A DNA stretch of 64,000 nucleotides from Microtetraspora sp. NBRC 13810 (GCF_030268685.1 NZ_BSRQ01000016.1:62001-126000); one strand, 5' to 3'. Shown: positions 26,490 to 35,981, counted from the stretch's first letter. A program made the numbers and translations. Notes: generated by a model from the letters alone, not told the origin.

Positions 26490-27362
26490 TCAGTGCGCGC
26501 GTGTGACGCCGGGCGGCTGCCCGGGGAACCAGCCGCCGCGGCCGGGCCCTCGCGACAGCCGGTTCAGGTAGGCCAGGGCGTCGGCGGCGGACCACCGCTC
26601 CGACCGCTGTTTGCGGGTCAGGCCGGTGACGAGGGGGGCCAGCCGGTTGAGCCGGCGGGGTGGCGGCGGGTCCTGGTGCAGGATGGCCGAGAGCACGGCG
26701 GGCAGGTCGTCGCGGGCGAACGGCTGGTGCCCCTCCGCCGCCTGGTAGAGCGTCACCCCGACCGCCCACAGGTCGGAGGCGGCCGAGGCGCTCTCCCCCT
26801 GGATCCGCTCGGGCGCGAGGTAGGCGGGTGTGCCGACGAGCCGCCCGGACCCGGTGGGGTTCGCGGCGTGGGTGGCCGGCACGGACAGCCCGAAGTCGGT
26901 CAGCACGACCCGCTCACCGGTGATGAGGATGTTGGCCGGCTTCACGTCCCTGTGCACGATCCCGGCGGCGTGCGCCGTGGACAGCGCCTCCAGCACCCAC
27001 GTGCCGATCGCTGCCACCGCGGCCTCCGGCAACGGCCCGTCCTGGATGGCGTGGCCGAGCGAACGCCCCCTGACCAGCTCCATGACGATCCACGGCAGCC
27101 CGTCCTCCTCCACCACGTCGTGCACGGTGATCACGCCGGGGTGGTTGAGCTGCGCGGCGAGCCTGGCCTCCCGGAGCGTACGGCGGAGCGCCGCGGCCCG
27201 CTCCGGCGGCGCGTAGGCGTTGCGCAGCTGCACCTGCTTGACCGCGACGGGGCGGTGCAGGAGCTGGTCGTGGGCGCGCCAGACGACGCCCATGCCTCCT
27301 TCGCCCAGGGGCTCCTGGAGCACGTAGCGACCGGCGAGCAAGCGCGGGGGATGCTCCGGCAT
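26490..27362 (-). CDS. Soluble serine/threonine protein kinase
   Basis: A 290-residue Hanks-type kinase with almost nothing beyond the kinase domain. It has the glycine loop LGEGGMGVVWRA, the AVK lysine (VAVKQVQL), the catalytic loop IVHRDVKPANIL, TDFGLS, and the activation-segment end GTPAYLAPE. There is no transmembrane helix or sensor domain. I take the ATG at 27362 (MPEHPPRLLAGRY), about 10 residues before the glycine loop; a longer frame begins at 27401. Targets are unknown; the neighbour glnA2 may be coincidental. Confidence 0.9.
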   Translation of the reverse strand: MPEHPPRLLAGRYVLQEPLGEGGMGVVWRAHDQLLHRPVAVKQVQLRNAYAPPERAAALRRTLREARLAAQLNHPGVITVHDVVEEDGLPWIVMELVRGRSLGHAIQDGPLPEAAVAAIGTWVLEALSTAHAAGIVHRDVKPANILITGERVVLTDFGLSVPATHAANPTGSGRLVGTPAYLAPERIQGESASAASDLWAVGVTLYQAAEGHQPFARDDLPAVLSAILHQDPPPPRRLNRLAPLVTGLTRKQRSERWSAADALAYLNRLSRGPGRGGWFPGQPPGVTRAH

Positions 27363-27555
27363 GTGCAACCTAACGGCCCCCGGGGCCGTGAACATGGGCA
27401 ATCACGCCTGGGAGTCTAACCAGGAGCCGGCTCCCGCCTGACGATCCCGGCGCGGGCACCGGTATGGAAGAGGAGGCCGCCCATCCCACCACGAGGCGTC
27501 CGATATGCCGCTGACCTGGCAGGAAGCCGTCGGGCCACCGGTTTGATCGGGCATT

Positions 27556-27570
27556 GATTCGTTGCGAATC
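27556..27570. promoter_or_regulatory. Palindrome in the SARP-NarL promoter region
   Basis: GATTCG-TTG-CGAATC is a perfect 6-3-6 inverted repeat about 110 bp upstream of the fusion regulator gene. The 319-bp gap 27363-27681 otherwise holds no gene. It may be an operator for the regulator itself or for the divergent kinase gene. Confidence 0.35.
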
Positions 27571-27681
27571 GGTCGTCGCTAGCCTTCGGCGATATGTACC
27601 GCCAAAGCACGACAACCGGTTCCGGCGCCTGGGCGTCGTCATACCTTTTCAGGTCCGGCTGCCCGTACGCTGACCGCTGAA

Positions 27682-29430
27682 ATGCTGACTTTTCATATTC
27701 TGGGGCCGTTTCAGGTCTGCCGTGACGGCGTGCCGCTCGACCTGGGCGGCCAGCGCCAGCGGGCGGTGCTGGCCCGGCTGCTGGTGGCCGGCGGGCGTGC
27801 CGTACCGGTGAACACGCTGATCGACGAGCTGTGGCCGGGGGAACCGCCCGCCCAGGCGCTGTCGACGATCCAGGGGTACGTCTCGCGGCTGCGCAGGGCC
27901 CTGGAGCCGGACCGCGCTCCGCGGGAGGAGGCCGGCGTGCTGGTCACCGCCCCGCCCGGCTACGCGCTGCGGGCCGAGACCGGCCAGGTGGACGCGTGGC
28001 GGTTCGAGTCGCTGGTCAGGTGGGAGGGGGCGCGAACGGAGGAGGACGGCGACGCGGCCGGCTGGGAGCGCATGGAGACCGCCCTCGGCCTGTGGCGCGG
28101 GCCGGCGCTCGCCGAGTTCGCCGACCTGATGTGGGCGGCCACCGAGTCGGGCCGTCTGGAGGAACTGCGCCTGGTCGCCCTGGAGCGACGGGCCGCGGCC
28201 GGGGTCGCGCTCGGCGGGTCCGCGTCCGTGGTGCCCGACCTCGAAGCGCACGCCACGGCCCATCCGCTCCGGGAGGAGGCGTGGCGGCTGCTGGCCCTCG
28301 CCCTCTACCGCGCGGGCCGCCAGGGCGACGCCCTGGGCGCGCTGCGCAGGGCCCGCACCCTGTGGCGCGACGAACTCGGCCTCGACCTCGGCACCACCCT
28401 CCGGCGCCTGGAAGCCGACATGCTCGCCCAGGCCCCCTACCTCGAAGGCCCTCACACCCCTCCCCCCACCGCCCCCACCCGTCCCACCTCCGCCCACGGC
28501 CCCACGGTCCCGGCCGCAACCGGACGCGACGGCGCGCCGGCGGACGCGCACGGGCACGGATGGCCGGACGGGCGCGCGGCCGGGCAGTACGGCGGACGCG
28601 GCGGGAACGGACCGGCGGGGGCGTATGGGGACGGACCGGCCGCGGGCGGGCACGGGGACGGACCGGCGGGTGCGTATGGAGACGGGCCGGCGGGCGGGCG
28701 AGCGGCTGGGCGGCATGGCGCTGGTGGGCCTGGGGGCGGGTACGGCGCGGGTGGGGCTGTCGTGGGGCGGGCGTTGCGGGTCGTGGTGGTGGACGACCAG
28801 GCGTTGGTGCGGACCGGGTTGCGGGTGATGCTGGACGCCCAGCCCGGCCTTGAGACGGCCGGCGAGGCGGAGGACGGCGAGCAGGCGATCGCCGTGGTCG
28901 GGCGGCTCCGTCCCGACCTCGTGCTGATGGACATCCAGATGCCCAGGCTCGACGGCCTCGCCGCGGCCAGGCGGCTTCTCGCGGACCCGGACCCGCCCAA
29001 AGTGATCATGATGACGACGTTCGGCACCGACGACAACCTTTATGCGGCCCTGCGTGCGGGGGTGAGCGGGTTCGTGTTGAAGACCTCCTCGCCCGAGCAG
29101 TTCGTCGCCGCCCTGCGCGCCGCCGCCGCGGGCGACGCCCTGATCGACCCGGCCGTCACGACCAGGCTGATCGCCGCGTTCGCCGGCCGCGCCGACCCTG
29201 CCGCGCCGCCCGCGCTGGCCGGGCTGTCCGACACCCGGCTCGACCTGCTCAAGCTGGTCGCGCGCGGCCTGACGAACCGCCAGATCGCCGCCACGCTCTC
29301 CGTCCCCGAGCAGACGGTCACCGAGTCGGTCGCCGAACTGCTGGACCGGCTCGGCCTGTTCGACCGGGCCCAGCTGGTCGTGGCGGCCTACGAGTCGGGC
29401 CTGGTCAACCCCGCCGCCTCCAGATCCTGA
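27682..29430 (+). CDS. Fusion regulator: SARP (OmpR-HTH + BTAD) joined to NarL-type response regulator
   Basis: One uninterrupted 582-codon frame. Residues 1-98 are the winged helix typical of SARP/AfsR proteins (FHILGPFQVCRDG, LIDELWPGEPP, GYVSRLRRAL). Residues 105-250 are the bacterial transcriptional activation domain. Residues 255-362 are a Pro/Gly linker with GDGPAGAYG repeats. Residues 365-485 are a complete receiver domain (D371, D372, phospho-acceptor D417 in LMDIQMP, T446, K467). Residues 515-575 are a LuxR-type helix-turn-helix whose recognition helix is divergent (TVTESVAELL in place of the usual VK-H pattern). A GTG at 28762 could also start a stand-alone response regulator. The histidine kinase gene follows 12 bp later. 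Confidence 0.85.
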   Translation: MLTFHILGPFQVCRDGVPLDLGGQRQRAVLARLLVAGGRAVPVNTLIDELWPGEPPAQALSTIQGYVSRLRRALEPDRAPREEAGVLVTAPPGYALRAETGQVDAWRFESLVRWEGARTEEDGDAAGWERMETALGLWRGPALAEFADLMWAATESGRLEELRLVALERRAAAGVALGGSASVVPDLEAHATAHPLREEAWRLLALALYRAGRQGDALGALRRARTLWRDELGLDLGTTLRRLEADMLAQAPYLEGPHTPPPTAPTRPTSAHGPTVPAATGRDGAPADAHGHGWPDGRAAGQYGGRGGNGPAGAYGDGPAAGGHGDGPAGAYGDGPAGGRAAGRHGAGGPGGGYGAGGAVVGRALRVVVVDDQALVRTGLRVMLDAQPGLETAGEAEDGEQAIAVVGRLRPDLVLMDIQMPRLDGLAAARRLLADPDPPKVIMMTTFGTDDNLYAALRAGVSGFVLKTSSPEQFVAALRAAAAGDALIDPAVTTRLIAAFAGRADPAAPPALAGLSDTRLDLLKLVARGLTNRQIAATLSVPEQTVTESVAELLDRLGLFDRAQLVVAAYESGLVNPAASRS

Positions 29431-29442
29431 AACCGGCCCGCC

Positions 29443-31794
29443 ATGCCCTCCATCCCCCACCCCCCGGCCACCCCGTCCCGTCTCTCCCCCACGACGACGG
29501 ACAGCCGGGAAGGCGTCTCAGCGGGCGCCTCGGGCGGCATCTCGGCGGACAGCCCGGGAAGCGGCTCGGCGGGCGGCTTGGCGGGCAACCCGGGAGGCGG
29601 TCCGGAAAGCGTCTCAGCGGACGGTTCGGGAAGCGGCCCGGCGGGCAGCCCGGGAGGCGGTCCGGGAGGCGGTCCGGGAGGCGGCTTGGTGGGTGGCTTG
29701 GTTGGGTGGGGGTGGGCGTGGGGTGCCGGGCGTCGGGCGGTGAGTGTGCCGCGGGTGCTGGCCGTGGGGATGGCCGTGGTGTCGGTGGCGCTGGCGGTCT
29801 GCGGGATGGTGGCGACGGCGCGGCTGCCGGCCGCGTGGTTCCCCGACCCGCCGGCCTCGCCGGACAACGGGGCGGCGCTCACCTTCCCGATCGTCGGCGC
29901 CTTCCTCATCGTGCACCGCCCCCGGCTGGTCATGGCGTGGCTGATGTGCGCCGGCGGCCTGGCCACGGCGGTGAACGTCTTCGGCACCGGCCTGATGTTC
30001 CAGGCGGCCTCGGGCGGCGCGATGGAGGCGGCCGGGATCTGGCGGATCGTGGGCGTCGTCGGCTGGGCGGGCGGCGCCGCCGTACTCGCGTTGCTGCTTC
30101 CGCTGCTGTCGCCGGACGACCGGCTGCCCTCGCGCCGGTGGCGCCCGGTGGCCGTGCTGGGCACGGCGGCGATCGCCGTGGACGCGCTGTTGGTCGTCGT
30201 GCGGCCGACGCCGGACGCCGCGACCTACCGGTGGCCCTCGGTCATCCCCAACCCGCTCGCCGTGGACACCCTGGCGCCCTTCCACGCTCCAATGCTCGAG
30301 TGGCTGACGATCGTGATGTACGGCTTCGTGCTGCTGGCGCTGGTGTCGCTGGTGCTGCGCATGGTGCATGCGGGACCGGAGCTGCGCAGGCAGATCGGCT
30401 GGCCGCTGGCGACGTTCATGATCTACGTGGTCTGCCTGTTCGCCGGGCCGCGGTTCTGGGTGCTCGCGACCGTGTGGACGGCGCTGATCCCGCTGGTGAT
30501 CACCTTCGCCGTGCTCAGGTACCGGCTCTACGGCATCAAGACCGTGATCAGCCGGACCGTCGTGGCCACCGGCCTGGTCGCCTCCGTCGGTGTCGTCTAC
30601 TTCGGCGTGAGCGCGCTCACCAGCCTGTTCGTCTCCGGCTACGACCCGGCCGCCGGGCTCGTGGCGGCGCTGTTCGCGGGCGTGTTCTTCCAGCCGCTGC
30701 GCCGCGGCCTGCGCCGGTGGACCGACCTGATGCTGTACGGCAGGCACGGCGACCCGCAGGAGCTCGCGCGCAGGCTCACCCGTGAGGTGGGCGCGGCGGA
30801 GCCGGGGGATGCGCTGGCCGCAGTCGCCGCGGTGGCCCGCGACGGGCTCGGCGTGACCGGCGTCGCGGTCGAGGTCGCCGGCGCCGGCACCCGGGTCGAG
30901 CTGGGCCGGGCCGGTGGGCAGGGCGGGCGGGAGGTGCCGCTGGTGTGGCACGGGGAGCCGGTGGGCCGGATGCTGCTCGGGCCGCCGGGGCCGCGCAGGT
31001 TCGCCGCCGCGCACAACGACCGGCTCATCGCCGTCGTCACCCCCTACGTGGCCGACGTGGCGCACGCCGTGCTGATGTCGGCGAACCTCCAGCGTTCCAG
31101 GGAACGCATCCTGTCGGCGCGCGAGGAGGAACGCCGGCGGCTGCGCCGCGACCTGCACGACGGCCTGGGCCAGGCGCTCACCGCGATGTCGATGTCGCTC
31201 AACATCGCCCGGCTGCGGTTGCATGACGCGCCGTCCGACGCCGACCGGCTGCTGCTCGACCTGCGCAGCGGCATGGACACGGTCAGCCAGGAGATCCGGG
31301 ACCTGGTCTACGGCCTGCGCCCGCCGAGCCTGGACGACCTCGGCCTGGCCGGCGCCGTACGCGCCCTCGCCGCGGAGCCGGGGCCGCCGGTGACCGTGGA
31401 CACGCAGGACATCGAGGCCACCGCGGATGCCGGGAACGCCGGGAGCGCCGGGGACCTGCCGGCCGCGGTGGAGGTCGCCGCCTATCGGATCGTCCAGGAG
31501 GCCCTGACCAACGTGCGCAGGCACGCGCACGCGCGGTCGGCGGCCGTCTCGCTGCGCCGCGCGCGCCCGCCGGGCGCCCGGCACGCGCTCGTCGTACTGG
31601 TGTGCGACGACGGCAGGGGGCTGCCGGAGGGGCGCCGCGTCGGCGTCGGCACGGCCTCCATGCGCGAGCGCGCGGCCGAGCTCGGCGGCAGCTGCGTGAT
31701 CTCCTCCCCGCCCGGGGGCGGCACCAGGGTGGAGGCGGTCCTCCCCCTGCCCGCCCTGGCGGCACCCCCTCCCACCAGGGACGTTTCCGCTTGA
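29443..31794 (+). CDS. NarL-family sensor histidine kinase
   Basis: A 783-residue kinase likely to pair with the fusion regulator upstream. The first 95 residues are a Gly/Ser-rich repeat (GGGPGGGPGGG and similar); a GTG at 29740 is an alternative start that would remove them. Six to eight transmembrane helices follow (about 103-440), then a GAF-like stretch and the HisKA_3 dimerisation domain EEERRRLRRDLHDGLGQAL with phospho-acceptor H572. The ATPase domain has YRIVQEALTNVRRHA, CDDGRGLPEG and GTASMRERAAELGG. The signal is unknown; the many helices suggest a membrane or lipophilic cue. Confidence 0.9.
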   Translation: MPSIPHPPATPSRLSPTTTDSREGVSAGASGGISADSPGSGSAGGLAGNPGGGPESVSADGSGSGPAGSPGGGPGGGPGGGLVGGLVGWGWAWGAGRRAVSVPRVLAVGMAVVSVALAVCGMVATARLPAAWFPDPPASPDNGAALTFPIVGAFLIVHRPRLVMAWLMCAGGLATAVNVFGTGLMFQAASGGAMEAAGIWRIVGVVGWAGGAAVLALLLPLLSPDDRLPSRRWRPVAVLGTAAIAVDALLVVVRPTPDAATYRWPSVIPNPLAVDTLAPFHAPMLEWLTIVMYGFVLLALVSLVLRMVHAGPELRRQIGWPLATFMIYVVCLFAGPRFWVLATVWTALIPLVITFAVLRYRLYGIKTVISRTVVATGLVASVGVVYFGVSALTSLFVSGYDPAAGLVAALFAGVFFQPLRRGLRRWTDLMLYGRHGDPQELARRLTREVGAAEPGDALAAVAAVARDGLGVTGVAVEVAGAGTRVELGRAGGQGGREVPLVWHGEPVGRMLLGPPGPRRFAAAHNDRLIAVVTPYVADVAHAVLMSANLQRSRERILSAREEERRRLRRDLHDGLGQALTAMSMSLNIARLRLHDAPSDADRLLLDLRSGMDTVSQEIRDLVYGLRPPSLDDLGLAGAVRALAAEPGPPVTVDTQDIEATADAGNAGSAGDLPAAVEVAAYRIVQEALTNVRRHAHARSAAVSLRRARPPGARHALVVLVCDDGRGLPEGRRVGVGTASMRERAAELGGSCVISSPPGGGTRVEAVLPLPALAAPPPTRDVSA

Positions 31795-31841
31795 CGGACG
31801 AGGTTCTGCCGCCCGGCGGGGTCCGTCATACAGTGGTCACC

Positions 31842-33626
31842 GTGACACACCTGCGAATTGCCCTGGCTCAGACCAATCCGACCGTCGGCGATCTGACGGC
31901 CAACGCCGGCATGCTCGTCGACTGGACGCGCCGGGCCGCGGAGCGCGGCGCCGAGCTCGTGGTGTTCACCGAGATGTTCCTCACCGGGTATCCGGTCGAG
32001 GACCTGGTGCTGCGCAACTCCTTCGTGGAGGCGTCGATCCAGGCGCTGGAGAGCGCCGCCCGGCGGCTCGCCGACGAGGGGCTCGGCGAGATCCCGGTCG
32101 TCGTGGGTTACGTGGACCGGGCGGGGCTCGCGCCGCGGGTCGGGCAGCCCAAGGGCGCCCCGCTGGACGCGGCGGCGCTGCTCCACCGGGGCGCCGTGGT
32201 CACCCGTACGGCGAAGCACCACCTGCCCAACTACGGCGTCTTCGATGAATACCGCTACTTCGTGCGCGGTGACCGGTTGCCCGTCTTCCGGCTGCACGGG
32301 GTGGACGTCGCCGTCGCGGTCTGCGAGGACCTGTGGCAGGAGGGCGGGCCGGTGTCGGTGGTCGCCCAGGCGGGCGCCGGGCTGATCGTGGTGCCGAACG
32401 CGTCGCCGTACGAGCGGGAGAAGGACGACGTCCGGCTGGAGCTCGTCGCGCGCAGGGCGCGGGAGGCCGGATGCGCGCTCGCGTACGTCAACCAGGTCGG
32501 CGGGCAGGACGAGCTGATCTTCGACGGCGACTCGATCGTGGTCGGCGCGGACGGTGAGCTGATCGCGCGGGCGGCGCAGTTCTGCGAGCAGTTGCTGATC
32601 GCCGACCTGGAGCTGCCGGAGGCCGCGCCGGACGCCGAGCCCGGCGAGCACCCGTTCACCGCGGGCGACGGGAGCACGATCACCGTGGAGCGCCTGCGCC
32701 TGGACGCCGCCCGCCCGGCCGCCCGGGAGCCTGAGCCGCCCGCGGTGGCCCGGCGGCTCGACGACCTGGAGGAGGTCTACTCCGCCCTGGTCCTCGGCGT
32801 GCGCGACTACGTCGCCAAGAACGGCTTCCAGTCGGTGATCCTCGGCCTGTCCGGCGGCATCGACTCCGCGCTGACCGCGACGATCGCGGCCGACGCCATC
32901 GGCCCGGAGCGGGTGCACGTCGTGCTGATGCCCTCCAGGCACTCCTCCGACCACTCGGTGAGCGACGCGCAGGAGCTGGTGGACCGGCAGGGGCTGCGGG
33001 CCAAGGTCGTGCCGATCGAGGGCATCGTGGACGCCTTCGAGAAGGAGATCGAGCTGAGCGGCCTGGCCGCCGAGAACCTCCAGGCCCGGGTGCGCGGCAT
33101 GCTGCTGATGGGCCTGTCCAACGAGCACGGCCACCTGGTGCTCACCACCGGGAACAAGAGCGAGCTGGCCACCGGTTACTCCACCCTCTACGGCGACTCG
33201 GCGGGCGGCTTCGCGCCGATCAAGGACGTGTTCAAGACGACGGTCTGGGCGCTGTCGCGGTGGCGCAACGAGCAGCGCGGCGCGGGTGACTTCCTGTACG
33301 ACTTCGGCGGCCCGCCCATCCCCGAGAACTCCATCGTCAAGGAACCCAGCGCCGAGCTGCGCCCCGACCAGCGCGACACCGACTCGCTGCCGCCGTACGA
33401 GGTGCTGGACCGGTTGCTCGACGACTACGTGGAGAAGGACATGGGCCGGGAGGAGCTGCTCGCCGCCGGGCACGATCCCGACCTGGTGGCCAGGGTGATC
33501 CGGCTGGTGGACCTGGCCGAGTACAAGCGGAGGCAGTATCCGCCGGGTCCGAAGATCACGCCGAAGAACTTCGGCAGGGACCGGCGGCTGCCCATCACCA
33601 ACCGCTGGCGGGAGACGGCCTCCTGA
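31842..33626 (+). CDS. nadE: Glutamine-dependent NAD(+) synthetase
   Basis: This 594-residue enzyme makes NAD from deamido-NAD, ATP and glutamine. The N-terminal nitrilase-type glutaminase carries the triad E44 (VFTEMF), K125 (KHHLPNYG) and C161 (VAVCEDLW). The C-terminal ATP pyrophosphatase domain has the P-loop SGGIDS at residues 337-342 and TGNKSELATGYSTLYGD. The start is GTG 31842 (VTHLRIALAQ); GTG 31833 is possible. It stands 47 bp after the kinase gene and may be cotranscribed, though the functions seem unrelated. Confidence 0.96.
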   Translation: MTHLRIALAQTNPTVGDLTANAGMLVDWTRRAAERGAELVVFTEMFLTGYPVEDLVLRNSFVEASIQALESAARRLADEGLGEIPVVVGYVDRAGLAPRVGQPKGAPLDAAALLHRGAVVTRTAKHHLPNYGVFDEYRYFVRGDRLPVFRLHGVDVAVAVCEDLWQEGGPVSVVAQAGAGLIVVPNASPYEREKDDVRLELVARRAREAGCALAYVNQVGGQDELIFDGDSIVVGADGELIARAAQFCEQLLIADLELPEAAPDAEPGEHPFTAGDGSTITVERLRLDAARPAAREPEPPAVARRLDDLEEVYSALVLGVRDYVAKNGFQSVILGLSGGIDSALTATIAADAIGPERVHVVLMPSRHSSDHSVSDAQELVDRQGLRAKVVPIEGIVDAFEKEIELSGLAAENLQARVRGMLLMGLSNEHGHLVLTTGNKSELATGYSTLYGDSAGGFAPIKDVFKTTVWALSRWRNEQRGAGDFLYDFGGPPIPENSIVKEPSAELRPDQRDTDSLPPYEVLDRLLDDYVEKDMGREELLAAGHDPDLVARVIRLVDLAEYKRRQYPPGPKITPKNFGRDRRLPITNRWRETAS

Positions 33627-33666
33627 CCGTCCCCCGAGGGGCCTCCCGCGCCTGACCGTCCCCCGA

Positions 33667-33689
33667 GGGCCGCCCGCGAAGGGCGGCCC
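33667..33689. terminator. Hairpin between nadE and the tetR gene
   Basis: A perfect 9-bp stem GGGCCGCCC/GGGCGGCCC with a GCGAA loop lies between convergent genes. A duplicated stretch (ctgaccgtcccccgaggg) spans 33624-33668. Confidence 0.7.
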
Positions 33690-33701
33690 CGGCCGGTCCG
33701 T

Positions 33702-34316
33702 TCAGCGGCCGGCGAGACCGGCCATGAGCTCGTCGACGATGCGCTCGGCGAGGTCCTCCGGCAGGTCCTTGGCCTCGCGCACGCTCTTGAGCGACCACAC
33801 CATGGCTCCGCCGATCACGGCCATGGCGATCTCGACGTCGATGTCGCGCCGGATCTCGCCGGTCTCCATGCCGCGGTGCAGCACGGCGCGCAGGGCCGCG
33901 CGGCGCGGCTCGACGGCGACCTCGTGGAAGCGCTCGGCCAGCCGCGGATGGCGGTCCTGCTCGCTCATCGCGATGTTCATCACGCAGCGGGTACGCGGGT
34001 TGCCCGACTCCTGGCGGATGACGTTGAGGTAGAGGATCAGGTCGTCCCGGACGGATGTGCCGGGGAAGGCGGGCAGCGGTGCCTTGAGCGCCGCCAGCGC
34101 GTCCACGACGAGGTCCTCCTTGTTGGACCACCGCCGGTAGATCGTCGTCTTGCCCACTCCGGCCCGTGTCGCTATCGCCTCGATGGACAGCTCGGAGACG
34201 CCGACACCCTCGCCGATCAGGTCGAGGACGGCGTCGATGATGGCCTGATCGGCCTTCGCGGAGCGGGGACGGCCCGCGGGCCGGGCCGTCCCTTCGACTG
34301 TTCCATACGTCATCAT
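33702..34316 (-). CDS. TetR-family repressor
   Basis: A 204-residue TetR/AcrR protein. The N-terminal helix-turn-helix reads LSIEAIATRAGVGKTTIYRRWSNKEDLV; the C-terminal ligand domain is of the TetR_C_16-like type. It lies 7 bp downstream of the DHA2 efflux gene in the same operon, so it probably represses that transporter and itself through the repeats upstream of the transporter gene. The ligand is not known. Confidence 0.92.
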   Translation of the reverse strand: MMTYGTVEGTARPAGRPRSAKADQAIIDAVLDLIGEGVGVSELSIEAIATRAGVGKTTIYRRWSNKEDLVVDALAALKAPLPAFPGTSVRDDLILYLNVIRQESGNPRTRCVMNIAMSEQDRHPRLAERFHEVAVEPRRAALRAVLHRGMETGEIRRDIDVEIAMAVIGGAMVWSLKSVREAKDLPEDLAERIVDELMAGLAGR

Positions 34317-34323
34317 CGTGGGC

Positions 34324-35892
34324 TCACACTACCGCTGCTTCCCTCTCCTGATCCCGCGGAGTCGCCGATGCGGCGTGCGCGCCCTTCTCCTTGCCGGGCA
34401 GCCACACAGCCACCACGATCGCCCCCACCAGCGCGATCGCCGCGGAGACGAGCGCGGTGAGGTGCATGCCGTCGAGGAAGGCGCTCTTGGCGGCCTCGGC
34501 CAGCGCGAGACCGCGCGCTCCCATGGCCTCGGCGATGGGCATCGTGGCGGTGATGGACTCCGCCGCCGCGTGCCGCGCGTTCTCCGGCACGACGGTGAGC
34601 GCCGGCGCGATGCCGTCGCGGTAGCTGGCCGACAGCACCGACCCGAGGATGGCGACGCCAAGTGCCCCGGCGACCTGGCGGACCGTGTTGCTCATGGCCG
34701 AGCCGACGCCCGCCTTCTCCCTGGGCAGCGACTCCATGATCGTGGTCGTGGCCGGCGGCATGATGTTCGCCATGGCCGCGCCCTGGACGAAGAAGACCAC
34801 CTCGATGACCCAGACCGACGTGTTCTCGTCCATCAGGGCGTAGCTGGCCAGGACCAGGGCGATGATCAGCATGCTGGCGGTGGCCGAGACCTTGCCGCCG
34901 AACCGCTGGATCATCCGCTGGCTCATCGGAGCGAAGATGATCTGGGCGGCGGCGAACGGGATCATCAGGGCTCCGGCCTCCAGCGCGCTGAAGCCCAGCA
35001 CGATCTGCAGGTAGAAGACCAGGAAGAACATCCCGCCCATCATCGCGAAGAACACGATGCCGACCATGCCGATGGCGGTGGAGAACCTGGCGTTGGAGAA
35101 GTAGCGGACGTCGAAGGCGGGGTGGGCGATGCGCCGCTCGTACCAGACGAAGGCCGCGAGGACGGCGACGCCGGCCAGCGTGGGCACGAGCACCTGCGCG
35201 CTGGTCACGGTGGCGAGCTCGCCGCCGCGGATGATGCCGTAGGTGACGGCGACGAGGCCGACGATGGACAGCAGCACGCCCACCGGGTCGAGCTTGGAGG
35301 GGTTGGGGTCGCGCGACTCGGGCACGACCAGGCCGATCAGCACCATGCTGATCAGCACGACCGGCACGTTGATCAGGAAGACCGAGCCCCACCAGAAGTG
35401 CTCGATGAGCAGGCCGCCGGTGATCGGGCCGATCGCCACGGCGATGCCGACGCCGCCGGCCCAGATGCCGATGGCCTTGCCGCGCTCCTGCGGCGGGAAG
35501 ACGTTGGAGATGATCGCCAGCGTGGCGGGCATGATGGCCGCGCCGCCCATGCCCATGAAGGCGCGGGCCACGACGAGCTGCATCGGGTCCTGCGCGTAGG
35601 CGCTGGCCAGTGAGGCGAGACCGAAGAGCACCATGCCGATGAAGAGCATCCGCTTGCGGCCGGTGCGGTCGCCGATGACGCCGAAGGTGAACAGCAGCCC
35701 CGCGAAGACCAGGGTGTAGGCGTTGATCGCCCACTCAAGCTGGCTCTGCGTGGCGCCGAGTCCGGCGACCGGGTCGGCGATGGTCTTCAGGGCGACGTTG
35801 AGGATGGTGTTGTCGAGCACCACGGCGAGCAGGCTGAAGACCAGCACGCCGAGGATCTGCCACCTTTTCGGGTGGCCGAGCTGCGGTTCCAA
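34324..35892 (-). CDS. DHA2-family MFS drug exporter (14 TM)
   Basis: A 522-residue EmrB/QacA-type proton antiporter. It has motif A (GVIGDRTGRKRML), motif C-like glycines (GGVGIAVAIGPITGGLLIEH) and about 14 helices. I set the start at TTG 35892 (LEPQLGHPKRWQ), with a GGGGG site upstream, because the extra 39 residues of the open frame run through the operator repeats. It is followed by tetR with a 7-bp gap. The substrate is unknown; export of toxic organic compounds is likely from family knowledge. Confidence 0.92.
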   Translation of the reverse strand: MEPQLGHPKRWQILGVLVFSLLAVVLDNTILNVALKTIADPVAGLGATQSQLEWAINAYTLVFAGLLFTFGVIGDRTGRKRMLFIGMVLFGLASLASAYAQDPMQLVVARAFMGMGGAAIMPATLAIISNVFPPQERGKAIGIWAGGVGIAVAIGPITGGLLIEHFWWGSVFLINVPVVLISMVLIGLVVPESRDPNPSKLDPVGVLLSIVGLVAVTYGIIRGGELATVTSAQVLVPTLAGVAVLAAFVWYERRIAHPAFDVRYFSNARFSTAIGMVGIVFFAMMGGMFFLVFYLQIVLGFSALEAGALMIPFAAAQIIFAPMSQRMIQRFGGKVSATASMLIIALVLASYALMDENTSVWVIEVVFFVQGAAMANIMPPATTTIMESLPREKAGVGSAMSNTVRQVAGALGVAILGSVLSASYRDGIAPALTVVPENARHAAAESITATMPIAEAMGARGLALAEAAKSAFLDGMHLTALVSAAIALVGAIVVAVWLPGKEKGAHAASATPRDQEREAAVV

Positions 35893-35911
35893 AGAAGGGT
35901 CCCCCCGGGAA

Positions 35912-35981
35912 TTCGATACGCAATCGTTTCGCAACGCAAGCGTAGCGGATCCCACTTTCGATACGCAACCGTCCCGTTTCG
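35912..35981. promoter_or_regulatory. Duplicated operator-like element upstream of the MFS-tetR operon
   Basis: TTCGATACGCAA occurs twice, 45 bp apart (35912 and 35957), each followed by CGTTTCG (at 35925 and 35975). CGATACG and CGTTTCG form an imperfect inverted repeat (6 of 7 positions). This is the expected position for the TetR repressor encoded in the same operon. Confidence 0.55.
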
